This document shows positions 25,433 to 34,636 of a stretch of 64,000 nt of DNA, one piece after another (the stretch's first letter is position 1; each line of letters starts with the position of its first letter). A model generated the notes under the pieces. The model saw only the letters and a program-made list of their open reading frames with translations. It was not told where the DNA came from and did no database searches. Source of the stretch: Frankia nepalensis. Lineage in GTDB: Bacteria > Actinomycetota > Actinomycetes > Frankiales > Frankiaceae. The DNA is taken from contig NZ_JADWYU010000096.1 in the NCBI RefSeq assembly GCF_016786325.1, positions 1 through 64,000 on the forward strand. Direction: 5' to 3'. The translations under genes were made by a program, and so were the position numbers.

Positions 25433-26629
25433 TCAGGTGGCGGCCGGGGCGTCCAGGTTGCGACCGGTGTCGGGGTCGAACAGGTGCAGCTGGTCGGTGT
25501 CCAGCCAGAGCTCGGCGTTCTCGCCCTCACGGATCCGGCTGACCGCGTCGAGCCGGGCGACGATCTGGGGGTCCCCGCTGGCCAGGTCGACGGTGCCGGC
25601 GTCATGGGCCAGCTCCTCGAGGTCGGCGGCCCTGGCCCGGCCGCCGGCCACCGTGAAGTAGGCATAGCTGTCCGAGCCGAGCCGCTCCAGCACGTCCACC
25701 GTGACCGTGAACCGCGGGCCGGGGCGGTCCTTCACCTGCTCCAGCGCGGCGTCCTCGAAGTGCTCGGGCCGCGCCCCGACGATCAGCGACCGGCCGCCGG
25801 CCGCGCCGCCGTTCCAGCCTTCCAGCAGCCGCCGCTGCCGGTCGTCCGGGGTGATCGTCCCGAACGGGGTGCGCAGCTCGCCCTCCTCGAGGGTCGCCGG
25901 CACGAAGTTCATCGCCGGTGAGCCGATGAAGCCGGCCACGAACACGGTCGCCGGCCGGCTGTACAGCTCGGTCGGCGTGCCGACCTGCTGAATCCGCCCG
26001 GACCGCAGGACCGCCACCCGGTCGCCGAGCGTCATCGCCTCGGTCTGGTCGTGGGTCACGTAGACCGTGGTGGTGCCGAGCCGGTTCTGGAGCCGGGAGA
26101 CCTCGGTGCGCATCTGCACCCGCAGCTTGGCGTCCAGGTTGGACAGCGGCTCGTCCATCAGGAACGCCTTCGGGGAACGGACGATCGCCCGGCCCATCGC
26201 GACCCGCTGCCGCTGCCCGCCGGACAGCTGGGCCGGCTTGCGGTCGAGGTGCTCGGTGAGGTCGAGCACCTGGGCGGCCTCCTCGACCTTCCGGTTGATC
26301 TCGTCCTTCGGGCGTTTCGCCAGCGCCAGCGCGAAGCCCATGTTCTTCCGTACCGTCATGTGCGGGTAGAGCGCGTAGCTCTGGAACACCATGGCGATGT
26401 CGCGGTCCTTCGGCGCCAGGTCGTTGACCATCTTGCCGCCGATCCGCAGCTCGCCGGTGGTGATGTCCTCCAAGCCGGCGATCATGTTCAGGGTGGTCGA
26501 CTTCCCGCAGCCGGACGGGCCGACCAGGATGACGAACTCGCCGTCGGTGATGGACAGGCTCGCGTCGTCCACCGCGAGCCGGCCGTCCGGGAACCGCTTG
26601 GTGACGTGGTCGAGAACGATGTCCGCCAT
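25433..26629 (-). CDS. sugC: sugar ABC transporter ATP-binding protein (SugC/MsmX type)
   Basis: The 398-residue ATPase has Walker A GPSGCGKST (37-45), the LSGGQRQR signature, Walker B FLMDEP and a C-terminal TOBE/MalK-like regulatory domain. It is the right length for SugC/UgpC proteins that power carbohydrate importers. ATG 26629 is chosen because the MADIVLDHVTKRF start is family-typical. It follows the permease gene by eight bases and is last in an operon with two permeases and a lipoprotein similar to LpqY, so trehalose is the most likely substrate. Confidence 0.9.
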   Translation of the reverse strand: MADIVLDHVTKRFPDGRLAVDDASLSITDGEFVILVGPSGCGKSTTLNMIAGLEDITTGELRIGGKMVNDLAPKDRDIAMVFQSYALYPHMTVRKNMGFALALAKRPKDEINRKVEEAAQVLDLTEHLDRKPAQLSGGQRQRVAMGRAIVRSPKAFLMDEPLSNLDAKLRVQMRTEVSRLQNRLGTTTVYVTHDQTEAMTLGDRVAVLRSGRIQQVGTPTELYSRPATVFVAGFIGSPAMNFVPATLEEGELRTPFGTITPDDRQRRLLEGWNGGAAGGRSLIVGARPEHFEDAALEQVKDRPGPRFTVTVDVLERLGSDSYAYFTVAGGRARAADLEELAHDAGTVDLASGDPQIVARLDAVSRIREGENAELWLDTDQLHLFDPDTGRNLDAPAAT

Positions 26630-26637
26630 GGCCGGGC

Positions 26638-27546
26638 CTATCCCTTCACCGCGCCGGACGTCAGCCCGGCGACGATCCGACGTTGGAACAGCAGCACGAA
26701 AATGATGATCGGGATGGTGATGACGACGGCCGCCGCCGCGATCGAGCCGATCGGCTGGGCGAACTGCGACGCCCCGGTGAAGAACGCGATGGCGGCCGGG
26801 ACCGTCCGCGACTGCTCCGTCGACGTCAGCGAGATCGCGAACAGGAAGTCGTTCCAGCAGAAGATGAACACCAGGATCGCGGTGGTCACCATGCCCGGCG
26901 CGGCGAGCGGGGCGATGACCCGCAGGAACGCCTGCAACGGGGTGGCGCCGTCGACCTGCGCGGCTTTCTCCAGGTCCCACGGGATCTCCCGGAAGAAGGC
27001 CGACAACGTGTAGATGGCCAGCGGCAGCGAGAACGTCAGATACGGGATGATGAGCCCGATCCAGGTGTCGAAGATGCCAATCTGCCGCCAGAGGTTGAAC
27101 AGCGGGCTGACCAGCGAAATCTGCGGGAACATGGCGATCAGCAGGGCCAGCCCGATGAGCAGCCGCTTACCCGGGAAGGCGAGCCGGGCGATCGCGTAGG
27201 CGGCCATCGAGCCGAGCACCACCGCGAGCACGGTGGAGATGAGCGCGATCCCGAGGCTGTTCAGCAGCGCCCGGGTGAACAGCGACTCACCGAAGATCCC
27301 CCGGTAGTTCTCCAGGGTCCACTCGTTCGGGATGAAGCTGCCGTCGGTGATGCTGGCCGGCGTCTTGAACGACAGCGACACCAGCCACAGCAGCGGCACC
27401 AGCGAGATTCCGAGGATGAGGAGGTTCGCGGCCGACCAGCCGAGCAGCGCGGTGCGCTCCCCGGACGGGCGCCGGCCACGCGCGGTGGTACCAGGAGCGG
27501 AGGCACCGGGAGTAGAGGCACCGGGAGTAGAGGCGATGGTGGCCAT
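26638..27546 (-). CDS. sugB: sugar ABC transporter permease (SugB-like)
   Basis: This 302-residue inner-membrane protein has about six transmembrane helices and the EAA loop [18 protein letters not shown], which contacts the ATPase. The N-terminal 35 residues are Thr/Ala/Pro-rich with a repeated PGAS segment. It matches MalG/SugB-type permeases. Its start codon shares one base with the stop of the other permease gene (TGATG). It acts with SugA, SugC and the LpqY-like lipoprotein. Confidence 0.88.
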   Translation of the reverse strand: MATIASTPGASTPGASAPGTTARGRRPSGERTALLGWSAANLLILGISLVPLLWLVSLSFKTPASITDGSFIPNEWTLENYRGIFGESLFTRALLNSLGIALISTVLAVVLGSMAAYAIARLAFPGKRLLIGLALLIAMFPQISLVSPLFNLWRQIGIFDTWIGLIIPYLTFSLPLAIYTLSAFFREIPWDLEKAAQVDGATPLQAFLRVIAPLAAPGMVTTAILVFIFCWNDFLFAISLTSTEQSRTVPAAIAFFTGASQFAQPIGSIAAAAVVITIPIIIFVLLFQRRIVAGLTSGAVKG

Positions 27547-28499
27547 CAGCGGCGGCCCTCCCCACCGGGTGCGGCGGTGCCGAACCCCTTGACGAAGATG
27601 AACGCGACGAGCGCCACGACGAGGAAGATGAGCACCGACAACGACGAGCCGACGCCCAGGTTCAGCGCCGTGAACAGGTTGTCGTAGCCCAGGATCGACA
27701 CCGACCGGGTGTCGTACGCCCCGGCGGTCAGCACATAGATGCTGTCGAAGATGCGGAAGGCGTCCAGCACCCGGAACAGCAGCGCGACGAGGATCGCCGG
27801 CTTCATCAGCGGCAGCATCACCCGGGTGAACCGCTGCCAGGCGGTCGCCCCGTCGACCTTCGCCGCCCGCAGCAGCTCCTCCGGGACCAGCGCCAGCCCG
27901 GCGAGCAGCAGCAACGCCATGAACGGCGTCGTCTTCCACACCTCGGCCAGGATGATCACCGCGATGCCCCAGACCTGCGAGCTCAGCGGTGTGGCGTCGC
28001 CGAACAGGCCGGACAGGTAGCCGGTGTCCGGCGTCCAGGCGTACCGCCAGCCGAACGCCGCGACCACGGTCACGATCCCGTACGGGATGAGGATCACCGT
28101 CCGGATCAGGCCGCGGCCGACGAGCGCCCGGTGCATCGTCAGCGCCAGCGCCATCCCCAGCACGAACTGGATCGCCACCGAGATCACCGTGATGATCACG
28201 GTCACCGCGAGCGCCTGCCACCACAGCGACGACGTCAGGACGGTCGCGTAGTTCGCCAGCCCGACGAACTTCGAGTCGTCCGGGAACCGCAGGTCGTAGC
28301 GCCGCAGGGACAGGTAGACCGCGTATCCGATCGGGTAGGCGGTCACCGCCAGGATGACGATGACCGCCGGCGCGCACAGCGCCCAGCCGAGCCGGCGTTC
28401 CGCCCGCGCCCCCGCCGACAGCGGCGCCCGTCGCCGGTTCGCCGGTGCCGGGCCGTTCGTCCGCTCATCGGCGTTCGTCGGCTCACCGGCGTTCGCCAT
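27546..28499 (-). CDS. sugA: sugar ABC transporter permease (SugA-like)
   Basis: The 317-residue permease has about six to seven transmembrane helices, starting at [20 protein letters not shown], and an EAA loop ([18 protein letters not shown]). It is of the MalF/SugA type. ATG 28499 is selected; the frame stays open far upstream, but that region overlaps the lipoprotein gene in another frame and is not coding. It pairs with the SugB-like permease downstream. Confidence 0.88.
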   Translation of the reverse strand: MANAGEPTNADERTNGPAPANRRRAPLSAGARAERRLGWALCAPAVIVILAVTAYPIGYAVYLSLRRYDLRFPDDSKFVGLANYATVLTSSLWWQALAVTVIITVISVAIQFVLGMALALTMHRALVGRGLIRTVILIPYGIVTVVAAFGWRYAWTPDTGYLSGLFGDATPLSSQVWGIAVIILAEVWKTTPFMALLLLAGLALVPEELLRAAKVDGATAWQRFTRVMLPLMKPAILVALLFRVLDAFRIFDSIYVLTAGAYDTRSVSILGYDNLFTALNLGVGSSLSVLIFLVVALVAFIFVKGFGTAAPGGEGRR

Positions 28500-28603
28500 C
28501 GCCTCGCCGGCGGTCTGTGTCTCTGGTTCGCTCCGTCTCCGCACGGCGCTCCGCCTCCGTCCTCCTCCGTCGGACGGGCGCCCCACGCCATGCTCCGCTC
28601 CGC

Positions 28604-29998
28604 TCACGGCACCAGTCCCTTCGACTCGAGGGCGTCGGCGATCGCCTCGCGCAGGCTGTCGAGCCGCCCCAGGCTCGCCGAGGAGGGCGGTGACAGGGTG
28701 TGCGCGATCTGCAGCGACACGCTCTGGTAGGCCGGCGTCTGCGGTCGCACGCTGGCGTTCCGCAGCGCCTCGTAGATCGCGGGAGCGAACGGGTAGCCGC
28801 CGTCGATGAACTCCTGGTCGGTGTAGAGATCCTCGATGGTCGGCGGCAGCCCGCCGTCGATCGCGGTCCGGATCTGGTTCTCCCGGCTGGTCATGCACTC
28901 GATCGCCGCGGCCGCCTGCGCCTTGTGCGGGCTGTAGGCGCCGATCGCGAGGTTGTAGCCGCCGATCGTGGTGTGCGACGGCTGTCCGGGCACCAGCGTC
29001 GGCCACTGGGTCCAGCCGATCTTGTCGGCCAGCTCCGGGTTGTTCTGCCGCGCCGACGGATAGATGAACGGGTAGTTCAGCTGGAAGGCGGCTGACCCGG
29101 TCTCGAACGCGAGGCGGTTGTCGTCCTCCTTCTGGTTCGACCAGGACGGGTCGGCCGCCGGCGAGTGGGCCAGGGCGCGGATCGCCTCGACGGCCTTCTC
29201 CGCCGGCGGGCCGAGCACCACCTCGGTGCCCTCGTCGTTCAGGATCTGGCCGCCGGCCGAGGCCACCAGCGAGTTGAACAGCACGGTGTAGCCCTCGTAC
29301 TGGGCGCCCTGGACCTCGACGTAGTGCGGCTTGCCCGCCTCGGCCAGCCGCCGGGCCTCGGCCAGCATGTCGTCCCAGGTCCGCGGCGGGTTCGGCACCA
29401 GGTCCTTGCGGTACCACAGGAGCTGGGCGTTGGTGTTCAGCGGCACGGCGTAGAGCTGGTCCTCCCAGGTGCCGGTCTCCACCGCGACCGGCAGCATCCC
29501 GTCGGTGACCCGCCTGGCCTCCGCCGCCGGGAACGGCACGGCCCAGCCGGCCTCGGCGAACTCGGCGGTCCAGGTCACGTCCAGCGTGAGGATGTCCATC
29601 GAGGAGTCCTCGGCGGCGAGCCGCCGGACCAGCTGCTGGCGCTGCCCGTCGGAGTCGTTCGGCAGCACGTTGATGCCGATCGTGTACCGGCCGTCCGACG
29701 CGGCCGAGCAGTCGGCGGCGGCCTTCGCAAACGAACCGGACGACTCGTTGTAGACGTACCAGGTCAGGGAGACCGGCCCGCGCCCGCCATTCCCGTCGTC
29801 GGAACCACCGCAACCGGCCAGCGCCGACCCCGCGGCCAGCGCGAGCGCTCCCGCCACGGCCGCCGTGGACCGGCGGCCCCGGCTGGTCCTCGGGTCGCGG
29901 TGGCCGCCGTGGACGGGCACCGCCGCTCCCGGACCGGGACCGAAATGTCGGCTGGGCCGACGGGGTCCACGGGGTCGACGGGATTGTCGAATTCTCAT
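28604..29998 (-). CDS. lpqY: LpqY-like trehalose-binding lipoprotein
   Basis: The 464-residue extracellular solute-binding protein has a lipobox (ALAGC, Cys63) after a hydrophobic segment. The mature sequence shows the layout of mycobacterial LpqY, including ILTLDVTWTAEFAEAGWAVP, NTNAQLLWYRKDLV and the C-terminal RPQTPAYQSVSLQIAHTLS. LpqY recycles trehalose released during cell-envelope mycolate transfer in mycobacteria; the importer here probably takes up trehalose from outside. The ATG at 29998 gives an unusually long basic n-region, so a later GTG may be the true start. Confidence 0.86.
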   Translation of the reverse strand: MRIRQSRRPRGPRRPSRHFGPGPGAAVPVHGGHRDPRTSRGRRSTAAVAGALALAAGSALAGCGGSDDGNGGRGPVSLTWYVYNESSGSFAKAAADCSAASDGRYTIGINVLPNDSDGQRQQLVRRLAAEDSSMDILTLDVTWTAEFAEAGWAVPFPAAEARRVTDGMLPVAVETGTWEDQLYAVPLNTNAQLLWYRKDLVPNPPRTWDDMLAEARRLAEAGKPHYVEVQGAQYEGYTVLFNSLVASAGGQILNDEGTEVVLGPPAEKAVEAIRALAHSPAADPSWSNQKEDDNRLAFETGSAAFQLNYPFIYPSARQNNPELADKIGWTQWPTLVPGQPSHTTIGGYNLAIGAYSPHKAQAAAAIECMTSRENQIRTAIDGGLPPTIEDLYTDQEFIDGGYPFAPAIYEALRNASVRPQTPAYQSVSLQIAHTLSPPSSASLGRLDSLREAIADALESKGLVP

Positions 29999-30331
29999 GG
30001 GCCGTGCTCACCACCCCACGTCACGCTGCCAGGGCGACGCGGGGCGGGAGACGTCCATGACCGGATGATGTCCGCTCCGCCACCGACGACCGGGCCACGT
30101 CGCCCCGCGTCGTGCATCCACCGGTCTCAGTGACCAGCGGTGGCTCCGCCATTCCCGGGCATATGAAGACGTAAACCCGCCGTTACGGGACCATTTCTCG
30201 TGATCTTCAAATTGTCGTCCGCTCCGTTGCGCGGCCCCGACGGCGCGATTGCGCCCCTGCGCGTATTGGCATCGAGATGCCGGGTTGGAAGGTGAAGAAC
30301 TGTGACGGCGCCCGGTACCAGGCCGAAGCCG
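29999..30331. other. upstream region of the lpqY-sugABC operon
   Basis: This 333-base region between two reverse-strand genes should contain the importer promoter. It includes a relatively AT-rich part (about 30160-30220). I see no clear LacI or other operator palindrome. Confidence 0.4.
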
Positions 30332-30856
30332 CTACTGGCCCGAACGGTGGAGATCCGGCGTCACCAGGTACTCGACCGTGGCGTCCTCGGACGGATAGCC
30401 GCGCAGCAGCCACGCGTCGCCCTTCCGGGTGCGCCCGTCGGAACTCGGCACGCCGTGGCGCCCGCGCGCGTGCCAGGCCTCGAACAGGTCGCGCAGCCGC
30501 TCGCCGTGCGTGCACAGCACCGCGCCGTCGGCCTCGTCGGAGGCCAGCAGCTCGAGCAGCGCCCGCGCGGATCCGTCGACGCCGAGCGCGGCGCGGCGCA
30601 GCAGCGGGACCCGGCGGGCGGCGACGAGCGGGGCGACGGTCTGCTCGCAGCGCAGCGTCGGGCTGGTGAGCACACGTCGGACCGGCAGATCCCTGGTCAC
30701 CACCTGGGCGAAGGTGGCGGCCTGGCGGACACCCGCCGCGGTCAGCGGGCGATCGGCGTCGGGGCCGGTCCAGCTGTCCTTCGGGATGGCCCTGGCATGA
30801 CGGACTATCAGCACGGTGCGGCCCGGTGTCGGCTGGGCGGCGGCGGGAGGAGTCAC
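30332..30856 (-). CDS. SixA-like histidine phosphatase
   Basis: The 174-residue protein has the phosphohistidine RHG-type motif as VRHARA, the SPTLRCEQT segment and a second His in CTHGERL, as in SixA and related small histidine phosphatases. These dephosphorylate phosphohistidines on proteins or small phosphoesters. GTG 30856 is selected because AGGA lies seven bases upstream; the longer frame from 30904 lacks a site. It lies 120 bases from the end of the phosphate transporter gene on the same strand, which fits a phosphate-related theme. Confidence 0.85.
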   Translation of the reverse strand: MTPPAAAQPTPGRTVLIVRHARAIPKDSWTGPDADRPLTAAGVRQAATFAQVVTRDLPVRRVLTSPTLRCEQTVAPLVAARRVPLLRRAALGVDGSARALLELLASDEADGAVLCTHGERLRDLFEAWHARGRHGVPSSDGRTRKGDAWLLRGYPSEDATVEYLVTPDLHRSGQ

Positions 30857-30976
30857 AGTAGGTTCCTGCCAGTTTGTCGGGTGAATAACGCCCGGTGCCG
30901 CCAATGGGCTCCGGCGATCGGCCGCCGGGCCGAGTCGGCCTTGTGCCGGGTCGACACCGCGGGGCGGCCCGGCGGC

Positions 30977-32371
30977 TCACAGGGGGCGCCGACGATCCGC
31001 GCGGCGTTCCGTTCCCGCGGCGGACGGCGCGCGGTCGCCGGCGGAGGCGCCGGCGTGCCCGCGACCGGCATGGTCTTCGGAGACGCGGTCTTCAGAGGTG
31101 CGTTCTTCAGAGGTGCGGTCCTCAGAAGTCCGGCCCGCGCAGACACGGTCTTCGGGGGCGTCGCGACGGCCACCGCCCGCGCTCTCGTCCTCGCGGTGCA
31201 CGATGACCGAGCCGGTACCGGGCCGAAGCGGCACCGGAACCTCCCGCCTGCCCGCGCCGTCGTCGAGCTCGGCGCCGATGTCCGCGGCGCGCGGGGCGCT
31301 GCGCAACGCCAGCCCCAGGGCCGCCAGCAGCACCAGCAGCACGAGGGTGACGAGTGACGCGGCGAGCGGCTGGTTCGGGATCGTGGTCAGCCAGTACATG
31401 ACGGCGGCGCAGGCCGCCGCGAACGGGATCGTGACGATCCAGGCGACGATCAGCTTGGAGAAGACCGACCATCTGACCGGCGCCGCCCCGTTCGCCGTGC
31501 CGACCCCGGTGATGGCGCCGGCGACGGTGTGGGTGGTCGAGACCGGGGCGCCCACCGCCGTCGAGGCGAAGATCGCCGCCGCCGCGGACGTCTCCGCGGC
31601 GAACCCGCTGACGGGGCGCAGCTCGGTGATGCTCATGCCCATCGTGCGCACCAGCCGCCAGCCGCCGGACAGCGTGCCGGCGGCGATCGCGGCATGCGCG
31701 GCCAGGACCACCCAGAGCGGGATGTCGAGCTTCTCGCCGCCGTCCAGGTGCCCGGTGGCGACCAGCAGTGCCGCGATCACCCCCATCGTCTTCTGGGCGT
31801 CGTTGCCGCCGTGTCCCAGCGAGACCGCGGCCGACGAGGCCAGCTGGGCGAACCGAAAGCCGCGTTCGGTGCGCTCGACGTCATGCCTGGCGAGCAGCAG
31901 CCGAAGCAGCGCCATCAGTGCCATGCCGACCAAAAGCCCGGCTACTGGTGAGATCACCATGAACAGGAGCGTCTTCTGCACGCTCGACGCCTTGATGGCG
32001 TCCAGGCCGGCGGCGGCGAGCCCGGCGCCGACGAGGCCTCCGACCAGCGCGTGGGACGACGAGGTTGGCAGGCCCAGGTGCCATGACAGGTAGTTCCACG
32101 TGATCGCGCCGAGCAGAGCCGCGAAGATCACCGCGAGATCGACGAACTCCTCCTTCACGGTCGCCGCGACCGTGTTGGCGACGAGCGTCCCAAAGATCCC
32201 GAACGCCACCAGATTGAAGAACGCCGCCCACGCCACCGCCCAGCGGGGGCGCAGTACCCGGGTGGCCACGACGGTCGAAATCGCGTTTGCCGCGTCATGG
32301 AAGCCGTTGGTGTAGTCGAACAGCAGCGCGAGCGCGACCAGTCCGATCAGCGACACCGTCGTCAGATCCAT
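30977..32371 (-). CDS. PiT family inorganic phosphate transporter
   Basis: The 464-residue protein has the PiT signature at its N-terminus (FDYTNGFHDAANAI, residues 18-31) and a second copy in SLGHGGNDAQKTMG, with about ten transmembrane helices. PiT proteins import phosphate with a proton or metal-phosphate complexes. The C-terminal 110 residues are hydrophilic and contain a degenerate TSEDR/TSEER repeat, absent from typical PiT proteins. No Shine-Dalgarno is evident before ATG 32371. The gene is divergent from a GPP34 gene. Confidence 0.9.
   Translation of the reverse strand: MDLTTVSLIGLVALALLFDYTNGFHDAANAISTVVATRVLRPRWAVAWAAFFNLVAFGIFGTLVANTVAATVKEEFVDLAVIFAALLGAITWNYLSWHLGLPTSSSHALVGGLVGAGLAAAGLDAIKASSVQKTLLFMVISPVAGLLVGMALMALLRLLLARHDVERTERGFRFAQLASSAAVSLGHGGNDAQKTMGVIAALLVATGHLDGGEKLDIPLWVVLAAHAAIAAGTLSGGWRLVRTMGMSITELRPVSGFAAETSAAAAIFASTAVGAPVSTTHTVAGAITGVGTANGAAPVRWSVFSKLIVAWIVTIPFAAACAAVMYWLTTIPNQPLAASLVTLVLLVLLAALGLALRSAPRAADIGAELDDGAGRREVPVPLRPGTGSVIVHREDESAGGGRRDAPEDRVCAGRTSEDRTSEERTSEDRVSEDHAGRGHAGASAGDRAPSAAGTERRADRRRPL
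31070..31129. repeat. 15-base tandem repeat in the PiT C-terminus
   Basis: Four imperfect copies of a 15-base unit (forward strand GCGGTCTTCAGAGGT type) encode the pentads TSEDR, TSEER, TSEDR, VSED in the PiT transporter tail. It looks like a slippage-derived charged linker. Confidence 0.65.
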
Positions 32372-32470
32372 GCAGCCGCGCTACCCGCTGTCGGGTGAAC
32401 CGCACCTGGCCATCGCCAGAACACCGGGCACCGGGGTAGCCCGGCGCCGCGGGCGGCGGGCCGCGGTGCC

Positions 32471-32500
32471 GCGGGCGGCGGGCGGCGGGCGGCGGGCGGC
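32471..32500. repeat. heptamer tandem repeat in the pitA-like promoter region
   Basis: Just over four copies of GCGGGCG lie 100-130 bases before the PiT start, in the divergent intergenic region shared with the GPP34 gene. Such pure GC repeats can vary by slippage. Confidence 0.6.
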
Positions 32501-32635
32501 ATGGAAGTGCGCTGGGAGCAGGAGTGAGCCCGGGTCGGGTGGGTAGCGAGATCACGTCAGCGATCGGTGCCGAGCGTGACCGATCACGCCGCACGACAGG
32601 CCACAGCCAGCCAAAGACGACCTTGGAGGCGGACC

Positions 32636-33304
32636 GTGCTCATTGCCGAGGAACTGCTCCTGCTCGCCCTCGACCCGGCCGAAGGCTCGCCGGTGAACTC
32701 GTCGCGGCAGCCGCTGACCATGACGCTGAGCGGCGCGCTCATCGCCGAACTCGGCCTCGCCCACGGCGTGGTCGTGGACGGCAAGCGGTTCCACCCGGTG
32801 GGGCCGACGCCGCCCGACCCGCTGCTGGCGGCGGCGCACCGCGCGGTCGGCACGGTGAAGGGCCGCCGAGCCGCCGACCAGGTTCGCCGGCTCGACAAGG
32901 CGCTCGGCGGGGTGTGGAGCACGGTGGTCGACCGTCTGGTCGAGGAGAAGGTCATCGGGCGGGAACGGCGTCGGATGCTGCTGTTCCCGGTCACCCGTCA
33001 TCCGGTGCTGCGGACCGACCTGCGCGACGAGGTCGTGCGCCGCGCCCAGGAGGCGGCCCGTGGCAGCGGCCCGCTCGACGCCCGCACCGCGGCGCTGCTC
33101 GCGCTCGCCGGCCCGTCGCGGCTGCTCGAGGTCGTGGCGCCCGACCGGGCCGACCACAAGCACGCCAAGGAGCGGATCGCCACGGCCACAGCCGCGACGC
33201 CGGTCGCCCCGGTCGTGGTGCGCGTCCTGCGGGAGGCGCAGGCGGCGACCAACGCGGCGATCGGCGCCAGCGTGGCGGCCACCGCGGGCAGCAGCTCGGC
33301 CTGA
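32636..33304 (+). CDS. GOLPH3/VPS74 (GPP34) family protein
   Basis: The 222-residue soluble, mainly helical protein matches the GPP34 family: LIAEELLLLALDP at the start, GALIAELGLAHGVVVDG, and the basic KHAKERI region near the C-terminus. Eukaryotic members bind phosphatidylinositol-4-phosphate; the bacterial proteins are abundant in actinobacteria and uncharacterised. GTG 32636 has GGAGG six bases upstream. It precedes a glycerophosphodiesterase gene on the same strand by 130 bases, possibly a membrane lipid link. Confidence 0.85.
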   Translation: MLIAEELLLLALDPAEGSPVNSSRQPLTMTLSGALIAELGLAHGVVVDGKRFHPVGPTPPDPLLAAAHRAVGTVKGRRAADQVRRLDKALGGVWSTVVDRLVEEKVIGRERRRMLLFPVTRHPVLRTDLRDEVVRRAQEAARGSGPLDARTAALLALAGPSRLLEVVAPDRADHKHAKERIATATAATPVAPVVVRVLREAQAATNAAIGASVAATAGSSSA

Positions 33305-33434
33305 CCCACGGCACTGCCTGGCGGTCCGGCATGCCGGTGGCTCGCGTGGACGGGCTGCGCGGGGGCCGGGGACGGACAATGGAGGGGCCGACCGCCCACT
33401 GACCGCCACACGCCGAGAGGACCCGCGACGTTCA

Positions 33435-34610
33435 ATGGCCCGCCATGCGTACCTCGATCACCCGGGGCCCATCCCCTTCGCGCACCGGGGCGGAGCCGGG
33501 CCGTGGCCGGAGAACTCGTGGCCGGCGTTCGAGAACGCCGTCGCGCTCGGGTACCGCTATCTGGAGACCGACGTCCGCGCCACCCGGGACGGCACGGTCA
33601 TGATCCTGCACGACTCGACCCTGGAACGCGTGGCGGACCGGGCCACCCGGCTCGCCGACCTGACCCTCGCCGAGGCCAGCCGGGTCCGCCTCGTCCGCCC
33701 GCGCACGCCAGCGGCGGCGCCGGCTGCCCACGAGGCCGTCTCCCCCGCCGCTTCTCCCCAAGGGCCGGCTGCTTCTCCCCAGGGATCGACGACTTCTCCC
33801 CAGGGGCCGGCGGCGCCCGGCGGCGCGGGCGGCGACGCCGGGGCACGGGACGACGGCGGCTGGGTGGGCTCGGCGGACGGGGAGCCGATCCCGCGGCTGG
33901 ACGACCTGTTGGACCGCTGGCCGGACCTGCGGTTGAACCTCGACGTCAAGGAGCCGGCCGCGCTCGCCCCGACGCTCGAGGCCCTGCGCCGGGCGAACGC
34001 GCTGGACCGCGTCTGCGTCACCTCCTTCGACGATGCCGTCGCCCGCGAGGCGCGCCGGCTGGCGGGGCCGGGGCTGTGCGTCGGGGCGGGCATGTCGGCG
34101 ATCGCGGTCGCCCGCCTGCGCAGCGTCCTGCCTCCCTGGCTGAGCGTCAGCCAACGCGGCCGCCGGCCCTCCTGGGGCTCGCGCCTCGGCGGCCACGGCT
34201 CCAGCCGGACGGCGGGAGTGGGAGCGGACGGCGCCATGCCGAGTCCCGGGGCACGCGGCCTCGGCCGGGCCGCCGGCGACGACGGCGCGGCGGGCGACCA
34301 CGCGGCGGGCGGCGCCGCCACGGTGGTGCCGGCGCAGGCCACCGCCGCGGCGAACGGGCACCGCAGGCCGCGCGGGCTCATCGGGCGGGACGTCGTCCAG
34401 GTGCCGGTGTCGTTCCGCGCGCTTCCGGTGTGCGACGCGCGGTTCGTGCGCTACATGAACACGGTCGGCCTGCCGGTGCACGTCTGGACGGTCAACGACG
34501 AGGCCTCGATGTCCATGCTGTTGAGGCTCGGCGTCGACGGCATCATCACCGACCGCCCGGAGCTGCTCCGCGAGGTCCTGCGGCGCCACGACCTGTGGCC
34601 TGCCGCCTGA
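33435..34610 (+). CDS. glycerophosphodiester phosphodiesterase family protein
   Basis: The 391-residue protein has the GDPD signature motifs: AHRGGAGPWPENS near residue 17, ETDVRATRDG and MILHD, LNLDVKE in the middle and VHVWTVND near the C-terminus. It hydrolyses glycerophosphodiesters to glycerol-3-phosphate and an alcohol. There is no signal peptide, so it is cytoplasmic. Compared with the usual 230-280 residues it carries two low-complexity insertions, about residues 94-140 (with an SPQG repeat) and 235-300. These separate the conserved blocks without disrupting them. ATG 33435 has a GAGAGGA site at a rather long spacing. Confidence 0.87.
   Translation: MARHAYLDHPGPIPFAHRGGAGPWPENSWPAFENAVALGYRYLETDVRATRDGTVMILHDSTLERVADRATRLADLTLAEASRVRLVRPRTPAAAPAAHEAVSPAASPQGPAASPQGSTTSPQGPAAPGGAGGDAGARDDGGWVGSADGEPIPRLDDLLDRWPDLRLNLDVKEPAALAPTLEALRRANALDRVCVTSFDDAVAREARRLAGPGLCVGAGMSAIAVARLRSVLPPWLSVSQRGRRPSWGSRLGGHGSSRTAGVGADGAMPSPGARGLGRAAGDDGAAGDHAAGGAATVVPAQATAAANGHRRPRGLIGRDVVQVPVSFRALPVCDARFVRYMNTVGLPVHVWTVNDEASMSMLLRLGVDGIITDRPELLREVLRRHDLWPAA
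33751..33813 (+). repeat. 21-base tandem repeat inside the GDPD gene
   Basis: Three copies of a 21-base unit starting CTTCTCCCCA encode three SPQG-containing heptads in an inserted loop between catalytic blocks of the phosphodiesterase. Confidence 0.75.
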
Positions 34611-34636
34611 CCGGCCGACGGCCTTAGCCGACGGTT

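Noticed and set aside
28500-30014. Upstream extension of the SugA-like permease
   Set aside because: It lies antiparallel in codon phase to the lipoprotein gene on the same strand and carries no membrane or domain features.
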